A DNA stretch of 8,055 nt from Candidatus Woesebacteria bacterium (GCA_027327685.1 DAHVYL010000024.1:1-8055), one strand, 5' to 3'. Counted from the stretch's first letter, positions 1 to 5,173 are shown. The notes: generated by a model from the letters alone, not told the origin. Program-made: numbers and translations.

Positions 1-1318
1 GTGCTATGCAGAAAACAAAAAATGGATAAAAAAGCATTGATAGCCTTTGAGCAGCATCCCCTATCCTATACCAAAACTCTACAGTTAAACTTAGCCCAAA
101 TGTTCCAACCACTAAAATAGCCAAAAGAGCAAACGTAATGAAAAATATCAAAAATAGTTCCCTCTGTTTTTTTAATAAAAACAGTAACACTATTGCAAGA
201 ATGAAGGCCACAAAGATAGGACCCCACGGAACAACTACATGCTTATACAGATAACCGGCAACCTGCGCCTGTCTTTCTGTGTTTAATAATGCTTGTAGAA
301 CATTTCCATAGTCTGCAAATTCTGAGGCAGTTGGGCTACCCCCACCCCTTAGTAAATTCTGAAAAACTTTCCACACTTCCCGTATTGGGAAAAACAGAAA
401 TGAATATGAGGCAAAGCTCCAAACTTTTTTCCGATAGACTGAAACTACAAAAACAACAAAAAGAATAGCAAACCAAAACGGCTCGGTGGATCTTGTCCAT
501 GTAGAAAACCCAATCAAAAGTGCTGAAAGGGCTAAGTACCCTGTGCCTTTATTTTTATCAGGAAGTGTCCGCCCGCTATCCCAAAGATAAATACAGATCG
601 CTCCCAAAAAAAGATAAACGGAAAATGGCAAGTTTGTATATGAAAACAGAGAATGATAAAAAAGAGGCTGTACTGTCGCCAGAACCAATGTAAAAAAGAG
701 ACTCATCTTACGGGAAACAAATTCTTTCAGGAAGCCGTAAAAACCCAGTATCAAAGATAAATAAAACAGTGAGTATAGGAACTGTGGATACTTGCCTCCG
801 GCCAAATATACAATAGTGTGCGCAAGGGATGTCAGAAGTGGATAACCGTAGTAATAACTGTCAATAAATGCTTCTTTCATAAATCCAGTATTTGCAAAAA
901 CATGACCTCTAAAATCATAAAGAACAACAGAGTCCCACATATGAACCGGCCAATAAAAGGTGTTTATAAAACTTGTTACTGCCAAAAATACCAAAACTCC
1001 AAGCATTACTTTTTCCACAGACTCCAGTTTGGAATATCTGACGTCACGGACTAACTCAACAAAAAAGTTTTTGAGCTTTTTTCTTGCCAAAACCACAAGC
1101 GGTACCGAAACCACGATCCAATGAATTAATTCATTGATGAAACTAAAACGTATGCCGGCAAGATTTGTGATAAACATAAGAAGTGTAAAAACTCCAATTC
1201 CGATCGGGAAAGATAAACCAATTGCCGCCACACGGTTAATTTTAGGAGAAATAAGAAGGGTAAGCGGCAGCCCTATTCCTAAAATAATTAATAAAATGAA
1301 AATAACAGATAAAATCAT
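1..1318 (-). CDS. GT-C family membrane glycosyltransferase, 3' end outside window
   Basis: An open frame runs from ATG at 1318 to the left edge without a stop (439 codons read); the C-terminus is missing. The product is very hydrophobic, with about nine or more membrane segments in the visible part. Between early helices lies a loop rich in W and acidic residues (about residues 123-140, containing WPVHMWDS and YDFRGH). It resembles the first periplasmic loop of GT-C enzymes (ArnT/PMT type), where acidic residues bind metal and the lipid-phosphate sugar donor; D129 and D135 are candidates. WTRSTEP at about 274-280 recalls the conserved Arg-containing loop of that superfamily. Expected role, by family, is sugar transfer from a polyprenyl-phosphate donor outside the membrane; donor and acceptor cannot be read. 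It starts four bases after the stop of the upstream membrane gene and has no clear Shine-Dalgarno, so translational coupling is likely. Superfamily fairly sure, exact family not. Confidence 0.8.
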   Translation of the reverse strand, partial: MILSVIFILLIILGIGLPLTLLISPKINRVAAIGLSFPIGIGVFTLLMFITNLAGIRFSFINELIHWIVVSVPLVVLARKKLKNFFVELVRDVRYSKLESVEKVMLGVLVFLAVTSFINTFYWPVHMWDSVVLYDFRGHVFANTGFMKEAFIDSYYYGYPLLTSLAHTIVYLAGGKYPQFLYSLFYLSLILGFYGFLKEFVSRKMSLFFTLVLATVQPLFYHSLFSYTNLPFSVYLFLGAICIYLWDSGRTLPDKNKGTGYLALSALLIGFSTWTRSTEPFWFAILFVVFVVSVYRKKVWSFASYSFLFFPIREVWKVFQNLLRGGGSPTASEFADYGNVLQALLNTERQAQVAGYLYKHVVVPWGPIFVAFILAIVLLFLLKKQRELFLIFFITFALLAILVVGTFGLSLTVEFWYRIGDAAQRLSMLFYPFFVFCIA

Positions 1319-1322
1319 ATAA

Positions 1323-2261
1323 TCACAGTTCTATTACGCCATAAACATATTTATCATCTTCCAACCTATAGATGGCATTCTCTTTTGTCTCTATCGCCTT
1401 TTCGGAATCCGGATCCTTATAAATAATTCTTTTAGCCGTAATGTCCTGCCTTGGCCAACCATGACATTCGGGGTCGGGTTTGCACGCCTCTTTTCCCCAG
1501 GTAATTAAAATGTATGTTCCCGGGTTATATTTTTTTATATCCGAAATAATCAGAGTCTCCGGAACAATTTTTCTTGGAAAGAGAAACGCCCTGACAAAAT
1601 GATCATTCCCGCTGCCCATCAACCAGGGATCCTGCATCGGAGGAATAACAATGGTTGCACCCTCCGGTGTATTGTTTTTTACAAAAACCATAAATCGATA
1701 AAAAACTCCCCATTCATAAAACATCTTCTCATCGTACGAATTTCCCAAATGGAAAAGGATATATGAGTTCCTTTTAACTGCCATGTCGGAGATATATGTC
1801 AGATTTTTTACCATAAAAAAGACAGTCAAAAAAAGTATTGCCAGATAGACCGCATTAAATCTTTTGGTGTATTTGGGAATAGTGTCCCTAAATCTGTCAA
1901 CTAAAAAGATTGAGAGGCTGAAGATAACCACTTGTACCATCCCGGCAAGATGAAACTTGAAAGTAGATAAAACATAATTGGTGTAGTTGGCTCCTTCCAG
2001 TAGTGAAAAACCCAGATAGACCGGAAGAGCCGCCAACAGAAAAAAACGATTGGTTTTTGAAATAAAATCCATCAATTTTGATTTGGTATCGGAAAGTAAA
2101 AGAAGTGTTACTGTAAAGGCAAAATAGACTTTCGCATCAATCAAAAAATGGTTTCCGACAAATCCGGGGTACTTAACGGTGTCCAGTAAAAGAGTGATGT
2201 AAGTAAAAGCAATAACCACGGGCAGAACAAATGATTTCCGGTATAATCCTCTTAGATCCAT
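1323..2261 (-). CDS. Membrane protein, five predicted helices plus soluble C-terminal domain
   Basis: A 312-residue product that I do not recognise as a named family. Hydrophobic stretches near residues 11-27, 44-57, 72-88, 104-120 and 137-151 suggest five membrane helices. About 160 residues of mixed, aromatic-rich sequence follow, which would form an external soluble domain. This domain contains FVKNNTPEGATIVIPPM (193-209) and a DPWLMGSGND stretch (211-220), a style seen in the C-terminal domains of large GT-C and oligosaccharyl transferase-like proteins. Two cysteines (C260, C266) flank PDPE. Gene coupling to the following GT-C enzyme, with a four-base gap, suggests the two act together in envelope glycan assembly. 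It could be the detached C-terminal half of a GT-C enzyme, since the catalytic acidic loop is not evident. ATG at 2261 is preceded by an extended -10 box at 2284-2292. Confidence 0.75.
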   Translation of the reverse strand: MDLRGLYRKSFVLPVVIAFTYITLLLDTVKYPGFVGNHFLIDAKVYFAFTVTLLLLSDTKSKLMDFISKTNRFFLLAALPVYLGFSLLEGANYTNYVLSTFKFHLAGMVQVVIFSLSIFLVDRFRDTIPKYTKRFNAVYLAILFLTVFFMVKNLTYISDMAVKRNSYILFHLGNSYDEKMFYEWGVFYRFMVFVKNNTPEGATIVIPPMQDPWLMGSGNDHFVRAFLFPRKIVPETLIISDIKKYNPGTYILITWGKEACKPDPECHGWPRQDITAKRIIYKDPDSEKAIETKENAIYRLEDDKYVYGVIEL

Positions 2262-2283
2262 AATTTGTGAATATCTTTCAAAA

Positions 2284-2292
2284 ATTGTACCA
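2284..2292 (-). promoter_or_regulatory. Extended -10 promoter of the leftward membrane-protein operon
   Basis: On the minus strand the sequence reads TGGTACAAT, an extended -10 element (TGn plus TACAAT). There is no good -35 at the usual distance, as is common for extended -10 promoters. Transcription would begin near 2277, leaving a leader of about 16 bases before ATG at 2261. Confidence 0.55.
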
Positions 2293-2340
2293 CAAAGGCT
2301 TTAATAGGGTTTAGCAAAACTATTTTATCCTTCTGAATAC

Positions 2341-2349
2341 TGTTATAAT
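2341..2349 (+). promoter_or_regulatory. Extended -10 promoter of higB, probably leaderless
   Basis: TGTTATAAT is a perfect extended -10 box. The HigB ATG is at 2355, only five bases after the box, so the normal start point (about seven bases on) would fall on or just at the start codon. The mRNA would therefore be leaderless. No -35 match is visible 16-18 bases upstream. This promoter and the leftward one share a gap of about 93 bases. Confidence 0.6.
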
Positions 2350-2354
2350 AAATT

Positions 2355-2717
2355 ATGTCTTCAAAGTTACGAAATAGAGTTGTTTATTATACTACCCCAA
2401 ACGGCAAAATGCCCGTAAAGGATTTCATTGATTCACTAGCCGATACGCAAAAAACTAAAGTGTTTAACACTTTCCAGCTTTATCAAGAATCAGGTTTAAT
2501 TGGCCTGATTCCACACACCAAACATTTAACAGGAACGCCTCTTTGGGAAATCAGAATTGTCGGCAAAGATAGTGTGCGAATTCTTTACGTTTCCAGAACA
2601 AAAAACTCAATACTGGCGCTGCACGGGTTCATTAAAAAGAAGCAAAAGACCCCTACCAAAGAGATAAAAACAGCACTTGAAAGACTCAAGAAGTGGAAGA
2701 TTGTTTATGGCCCTTGA
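2355..2717 (+). CDS. higB: HigB/RelE-like toxin (phage-derived Gp49-like family)
   Basis: A 120-residue product of the RelE/ParE superfamily, HigB or Gp49-like branch. Members are usually ribosome-dependent mRNA endonucleases held in check by a cognate HTH antitoxin. Family marks are the N-terminal GKMPVKDFIDSL (17-28), LWEIRI (63-68), RILY (75-78) and the near-signature ALHGFIKKKQKTP (88-100), followed by a basic helix. Length is normal for the family and nothing looks broken. Toxin-first order with an HTH gene 59 bases downstream is the classic higBA arrangement. The start at 2355 fits the usual N-terminal strand and sits right behind a promoter box, with no Shine-Dalgarno. Its stop codon lies inside the -35 hexamer of the next gene's promoter. 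Family call is firm; activity is inferred. Confidence 0.9.
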   Translation: MSSKLRNRVVYYTTPNGKMPVKDFIDSLADTQKTKVFNTFQLYQESGLIGLIPHTKHLTGTPLWEIRIVGKDSVRILYVSRTKNSILALHGFIKKKQKTPTKEIKTALERLKKWKIVYGP

Positions 2718-2742
2718 CAAACTTAACTATGGATAATATAAT
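2714..2742 (+). promoter_or_regulatory. Consensus sigma-70-type promoter for higA
   Basis: TTGACA (2714-2719), a 17-base spacer and TATAAT (2737-2742): a perfect match to the housekeeping consensus in both boxes and spacing. The -35 box contains the stop codon of higB. The start point would be near 2749, about 28 bases before the higA ATG. It gives the antitoxin its own strong transcription independent of the toxin promoter. Confidence 0.85.
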
Positions 2743-2763
2743 GATATCATATATAGTATCATT
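2740..2763 (+). promoter_or_regulatory. Imperfect 24-bp palindrome, probable HigA operator
   Basis: Arms AATGATA (2740-2746) and TATCATT (2757-2763) are exact inverted copies, and the TATA-rich centre is also self-complementary, giving 20 of 24 symmetric positions. It overlaps the last bases of the -10 box and the predicted start point, where a bound repressor would block transcription. HigA-type antitoxins commonly autorepress through such palindromes; binding here is inference. Confidence 0.65.
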
Positions 2764-2776
2764 TTAGAAATCTGTT

Positions 2777-3061
2777 ATGAAAAACAAAATATACACATTC
2801 GACGATCACCTTAAAGAAAGCCTTAAAGATAAAGGCTTCAGTGAGGCCTGGAAAAAGGCAAGACCGGAGTACTTACTGGCAAAGGCCCTCATCAAAAAAA
2901 GGCTTGAAAAAAAGATGTCTCAAAGAGACCTGGCAAAGAAACTAGGGACTTCTCAGGCACTTATCTCAAATATCGAAACAATGTCCGGCAATCCGTCTTT
3001 TAACCAATTAAATAAAATCGCCCGTGCACTTGATTCGGAACTATTGTTCAGCTTCAAATAA
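2777..3061 (+). CDS. higA: HigA-like antitoxin, XRE-family helix-turn-helix protein
   Basis: A 94-residue product. The C-terminal half is a Cro/C1-type helix-turn-helix: SQRDLAKKLGTSQALISNIE (residues 48-67), then NPSFNQLNKIARALDSEL. The N-terminal 35 residues (FDDHLKESLKDKGFSEAWKKA) are the helical extension typical of HigA partners of Gp49-like toxins, probably the toxin-binding part. It neutralises the HigB-like protein encoded upstream and probably represses its own promoter. It has a perfect consensus promoter and a palindrome overlapping the start point. No Shine-Dalgarno is evident before ATG 2777. Length and motif are complete, and the pairing with HigB supports the call. Confidence 0.9.
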   Translation: MKNKIYTFDDHLKESLKDKGFSEAWKKARPEYLLAKALIKKRLEKKMSQRDLAKKLGTSQALISNIETMSGNPSFNQLNKIARALDSELLFSFK

Positions 3062-3092
3062 CTTAATTGAGTTTGCCATAGTACGCTCAAAT

Positions 3093-3125
3093 CCAAGACA
3101 CTGCGGGACATTTTTCAAAGACTGA
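3093..3125 (+). repeat. Flanking repeat copy A, downstream of mazF
   Basis: These 33 bases match copy B (3546-3578) at 27 positions, and all six differences are transitions. Weaker similarity extends about ten bases upstream in both copies. Read in one frame, A encodes QDTAGHFSKTE and B encodes QDTARHFSKIE, with most changes in third codon positions. Copy A therefore looks like a fragment of the same small gene whose remnant lies at 3523-3875. In A the frame is open only from about 3082 to the TGA at 3140-3142. Confidence 0.6.
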
Positions 3126-3131
3126 GCCGGC

Positions 3132-3182
3132 GCCAATTCGTTGATGAGAGTGCTACAGTGAGCTATAATCATCCAAATTGGC
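3132..3182 (+). other. Hairpin element abutting the 3' end of mazF (candidate structured RNA)
   Basis: GCCAATT (3132-3138) is exactly complementary to AATTGGC (3176-3182). Just inside, TTGATGA (3141-3147) pairs with TCATC plus AA across one bulged C. A small GCT/AGC stem may close the centre, so the whole 51 bases can fold into one long imperfect hairpin. A second small hairpin, TGGC-ATTA-GCCA (3179-3190), holds the mazF stop codon in its loop. No T-run follows, so it does not look like a simple terminator. I have an unverified impression that similar sequence occurs beside MazF-like genes of other CPR genomes. It may be a regulatory or antitoxin RNA, or a recombination element. Confidence 0.45.
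3141..3169 (+). promoter_or_regulatory. Possible promoter directed antisense into mazF
   Basis: TTGATG (3141-3146), 17 bases, then TATAAT (3164-3169). Spacing is ideal, the -10 perfect and the -35 matches four of six. A transcript would start near 3176 and run antisense through the mazF gene. The site lies within the hairpin element, so the match could instead reflect its base composition and structure. Confidence 0.3.
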
Positions 3183-3183
3183 A

Positions 3184-3504
3184 TTAGCCACGGCTCTCCT
3201 GCTTTTGCGGGAGAGAGAAAGAAATCATCTTCACCACACTCTCTTTGACTTTTTTGAAGTCTTTTGTGTCTATCTCCGCCAGTTTATCTTGAATTCTTCT
3301 TGCACTGAAAGTTCTGATCTGTGAAATCAGGACAGAAACAACCTGTTTGTCGACTGTAACTTTTATATAATATGGACTATCTTTCAGTCTGGTGCTCATG
3401 GGTATTCCAAGAAACAAATCACGGTTAAACTTCCTTATTATCAAAACTGGTCTTATATATTTATCGTGCTTCCCATCTTCTTCAAATCCCACATTTATTC
3501 CCAT
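3184..3504 (-). CDS. MazF/PemK-like toxin, apparently missing its N-terminus
   Basis: A 106-residue product of the MazF/PemK endoribonuclease family, which cleaves mRNA unless bound by an antitoxin. Recognisable blocks are GINVGFEEDGK (2-12), RPVLIIRKF (18-26), LGIPMST (32-38) and SQIRTFSARR (61-70), in the family order. The reading frame continues upstream of ATG 3504 as LLWWVS, which fits the usual WW-x-S strand preceding GINVGF, but hits TAA at 3541-3543 (plus-strand coordinates) with no ATG, GTG or TTG in between. About 25-40 residues usual for this subfamily are therefore absent. GGTGGG five bases before ATG could act as Shine-Dalgarno, so a shortened protein might be made. No protein antitoxin gene is adjacent. 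Family firm; whether it is active is doubtful. Confidence 0.8.
   Translation of the reverse strand: MGINVGFEEDGKHDKYIRPVLIIRKFNRDLFLGIPMSTRLKDSPYYIKVTVDKQVVSVLISQIRTFSARRIQDKLAEIDTKDFKKVKESVVKMISFSLPQKQESRG
3194..3215. repeat. Nine-bp hairpin inside the 3' end of mazF
   Basis: CTCTCCTGC and GCGGGAGAG form a nine-pair stem (one G-T pair) around a TTTT loop, within the last codons of mazF (residues around SLPQKQES). On neither strand does a T-run follow, so it is not a canonical intrinsic terminator. It may belong to the same structured element as 3132-3190 or protect the transcript's 3' end. Confidence 0.5.
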
Positions 3505-3522
3505 AGAGACCCACCAAAGTAA

Positions 3523-3875
3523 TTTTTCTTTACGATACGTTTAAGCCAAGACACCGCGAGGCACTTTTCAAAAATTGAACAGGGTCTACTCCGCAAAAGA
3601 TTGGCAAAACCCATATAATTAGGTATGTACAACTCTGGAGCACTGACGTAAGCGAACTCAAAAAACATCCCCGTGCATATGAGATTTGGAAACTGGAACA
3701 GCAAATTAATTTTGGTTTGAACGGAAAAAAGATAAAGGCTGCCCTGTTGAAAAAATACTGGGATAGGCTGGATCTTGATCCAAAACGTAGAAGGGTTCTA
3801 TTTTCTTGGCTATGGCCAAAACAATCCTCACCGAAACACAATCGTAAACTTCTCAAAAACGAAGTGCTCAAATAA
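3523..3875 (+). pseudogene. Frameshifted, start-less remnant of a small gene of unknown function
   Basis: One plus-strand frame is open from 3523 to TAA at 3616-3618 and contains RLSQDTARHFSKIEQGLL. A second, one base back, is open from 3579 to TAA at 3873-3875 and contains IIRYVQLWSTDVSELKK, YEIWKLEQQINFGLNG and KKYWDRLDLDPKRR. They join smoothly if the AAAA run at 3595-3598 had one more A, giving a single basic, aromatic-rich protein of about 117 residues. Neither part has an ATG, GTG or TTG near its beginning. The gene therefore appears both 5'-truncated and frameshifted, unless -1 slippage on the A-run is used. The 5' break lies at the same junction where mazF, divergent from it, lost its own beginning. 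Tryptophans, charged helices and codon-like structure argue it was once real. I recall similar short hypothetical proteins in CPR genomes but cannot name a function. Confidence 0.6.
3546..3578 (+). repeat. Flanking repeat copy B, upstream of mazF
   Basis: Partner of copy A at 3093-3125 in direct orientation, 453 bases away, with 27 of 33 positions identical. It encodes QDTARHFSKIE within the first frame of the gene remnant at 3523-3875. The two copies bracket the mazF gene. Confidence 0.6.
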
Positions 3876-3898
3876 ATCAACCTTCCTTACCTCTTGTT

Positions 3899-3907
3899 TG
3901 CTATAAT
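3899..3907 (+). promoter_or_regulatory. Extended -10 promoter of the GT2 fusion gene
   Basis: TGCTATAAT is a perfect extended -10 box with no clear -35. The predicted start point near 3914 leaves a leader of about eight bases before ATG 3922, too short for a normal Shine-Dalgarno. Confidence 0.55.
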
Positions 3908-3921
3908 ACGCTTGAATTCAA

Positions 3922-5034
3922 ATGTCTCAAAACGTCTTTCAAAAACTATATCACCGTGATTTGCAAAGAGTTTATAAAAACTTCTCCGCCGCCGCTGGGG
4001 TCATTCTTGATAACACAATCGGCGATATTCCTGACCTCCAGACCTATTTTGAGGATTTAAGAAAAAACATCAATCCCGATACAAAAATTCTGATATCCTA
4101 CCATAACCCCTTCTGGGAGCCTGTGTTAAATCTGGCATCCTTCCTGGGACTACGAAAAAAGGTTGGTGTACAAAACTGGATCACCCAGGCCGATCTTAAA
4201 AATATTTTAGAAATAAGCGGTTTTGAAGTTATCAGTTCGTATACAAGATTTTTTGGAATAACAGCCATTACCGTGGCCGGCATTAATCCCCAACCACCTT
4301 CCGTCAGCCACAATTTAAGCGTATCGATCATTATTGCGGCAAGAAACGAAGAAGGCAACATTGCAAAAATTATTCCTTCTATCCCCAAATTCGGCAAATG
4401 GCAGGAAATTATTTTCATCGAAGGAGGGTCAAAAGACAATACGGAGCTTGAGATCGAAAAGGAGATAGAAAAAAAACATCAAAAACATATAAGAGTAGTT
4501 TCATTAAAACAAAAAGGAAAGGGTAAAGCCGATGCCGTGAGACTCGGCTTTGAAAAGGCAACGGGAGATGTTTTAATAATCTATGATGCAGACCGCACCG
4601 TTCCGGCAACCGACCTTCCTAAATTCTTCAATATTCTGTCATCCCGCCCCAATACTTTTGTAAACGGAAGCCGTCTCGTATACCCGATGGAGGGGCAGGC
4701 AATGCAAACACTTAATAAGCTGGGAAATCAGTTTTTCAGCTCAATATTTACCAAAATTTTCGGACAGCACTTTAAAGACACTCTTTGCGGAACAAAAGCC
4801 ATCCTCCGAACGGACTTTCTAAAAATGAAGAAAGACTATCTGAAATATCTTGAGGTGGATCCTTTCGGCGATTTTGCCCTGATTTTCTCCGCTATCAAAC
4901 ACAACTTAAAAGTAGTTGAAATTCCGATAAGGTATAAAGAAAGAGAGTATGGAGAAACCAATATCAGAAGATTTCATCACGGTCTTCTGCTTTTCAAACT
5001 GGCAGGAATAGCCCTAAAAGAATTCAAACTCTGA
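3922..5034 (+). CDS. GT2 glycosyltransferase with truncated N-terminal methyltransferase domain
   Basis: A 370-residue product. Residues 131-370 form a family 2 glycosyltransferase of the dolichyl-phosphate mannose synthase type: SVSIIIAARNEEGNI (133-147), IEGGSKDNT (166-174), GKGKADAVRLGF (199-210), the metal-binding DAD (222-224), VNGSRL (247-252), DTLCGTKAI (286-294) and IPIRYKEREYGETNIRRF (334-351). It should transfer a sugar from a nucleotide donor, probably to polyprenyl phosphate or a glycan, at the cytoplasmic membrane face. Residues about 25-112 match the C-terminal half of class I SAM methyltransferases, including NPFWEPVL (62-69), shared with the methyltransferase encoded at 6402-7091. 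The SAM-binding motif I is absent. Full-length bifunctional methyltransferase/GT2 proteins are known, so this one seems N-terminally shortened. TGA three codons upstream rules out a longer start. The GT2 half looks active; the methyltransferase half cannot bind SAM in the normal way. Confidence 0.9.
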   Translation: MSQNVFQKLYHRDLQRVYKNFSAAAGVILDNTIGDIPDLQTYFEDLRKNINPDTKILISYHNPFWEPVLNLASFLGLRKKVGVQNWITQADLKNILEISGFEVISSYTRFFGITAITVAGINPQPPSVSHNLSVSIIIAARNEEGNIAKIIPSIPKFGKWQEIIFIEGGSKDNTELEIEKEIEKKHQKHIRVVSLKQKGKGKADAVRLGFEKATGDVLIIYDADRTVPATDLPKFFNILSSRPNTFVNGSRLVYPMEGQAMQTLNKLGNQFFSSIFTKIFGQHFKDTLCGTKAILRTDFLKMKKDYLKYLEVDPFGDFALIFSAIKHNLKVVEIPIRYKEREYGETNIRRFHHGLLLFKLAGIALKEFKL

Positions 5035-5080
5035 GGGCCGATAGCCCAATAAATTACAGGTAAATTGGAGTCCAACCCCA

Positions 5081-5119
5081 ATATCGGACAGATATTTAAC
5101 CACATATTGGACAGATATT
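5081..5119 (+). repeat. Two 16-bp direct repeats, 23 bp apart, upstream of abiEi
   Basis: ATATCGGACAGATATT (5081-5096) and ATATTGGACAGATATT (5104-5119) differ at one base and are offset by 23 bp, about two helical turns. A third partial copy, ATATTGACA (5126-5134), follows 22 bp on and supplies the -35 hexamer of the promoter. TATCCGGATA (5119-5128), a perfect 10-bp palindrome, lies between. The phasing fits cooperative binding of a regulator, plausibly AbiEi itself or an activator. Confidence 0.6.
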
Positions 5120-5128
5120 ATCCGGATA

Positions 5129-5157
5129 TTGACATTTGCATCTAATTGTATTATCCT
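5129..5157 (+). promoter_or_regulatory. Promoter of the abiEi-abiEii operon
   Basis: TTGACA (5129-5134), 17 bases, TATCCT (5152-5157). The -35 is perfect and the -10 matches four of six; TATTAT at 5149-5154 is an alternative with a short spacer. The start point would be near 5164, two bases before ATG 5166, again nearly leaderless. A start at TTG 5136 would lie inside the promoter and is unlikely. Confidence 0.6.
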
Positions 5158-5173
5158 GTACATATATGTACAG
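5156..5173 (+). promoter_or_regulatory. Perfect 18-bp palindrome over the abiEi start, probable operator
   Basis: CTGTACATATATGTACAG is fully self-complementary. It covers the end of the -10 box, the predicted start point and the ATG at 5166-5168. AbiEi antitoxins are known to autorepress their operons by binding inverted repeats in the promoter, so AbiEi is the natural ligand. Because the ATG is inside it, a leaderless mRNA would carry only half the palindrome. Confidence 0.7.

Noticed and set aside
818..1322. Plus-strand open frames at 818-1054 and 1134-1322
   Set aside because: They lie opposite a continuous minus-strand membrane-protein frame that spans 1-1318 without a stop and has a clear GT-C style; the plus-strand products look like antisense shadows.
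3132..3182. Integron attC-like site for the mazF hairpin
   Set aside because: The hairpin resembles an attC in being an imperfect inverted repeat next to a cassette-like toxin gene, but the required GTTRRRY/RYYYAAC ends are not present.
3495..3880. Minus-strand open frames at 3495-3704 and 3530-3880
   Set aside because: Low-complexity Phe/Ser/Cys-rich products without family features; the plus strand here carries a more protein-like, though broken, frame.
5035..5047. GGGC-CGATA-GCCC hairpin after the GT2 gene as a terminator
   Set aside because: Only four pairs and no T-run follows, so it does not meet intrinsic terminator criteria.
5136..5165. TTG start ten codons upstream for AbiEi
   Set aside because: It lies immediately after the -35 hexamer, before the predicted transcription start, and adds residues not expected in AbiEi proteins.
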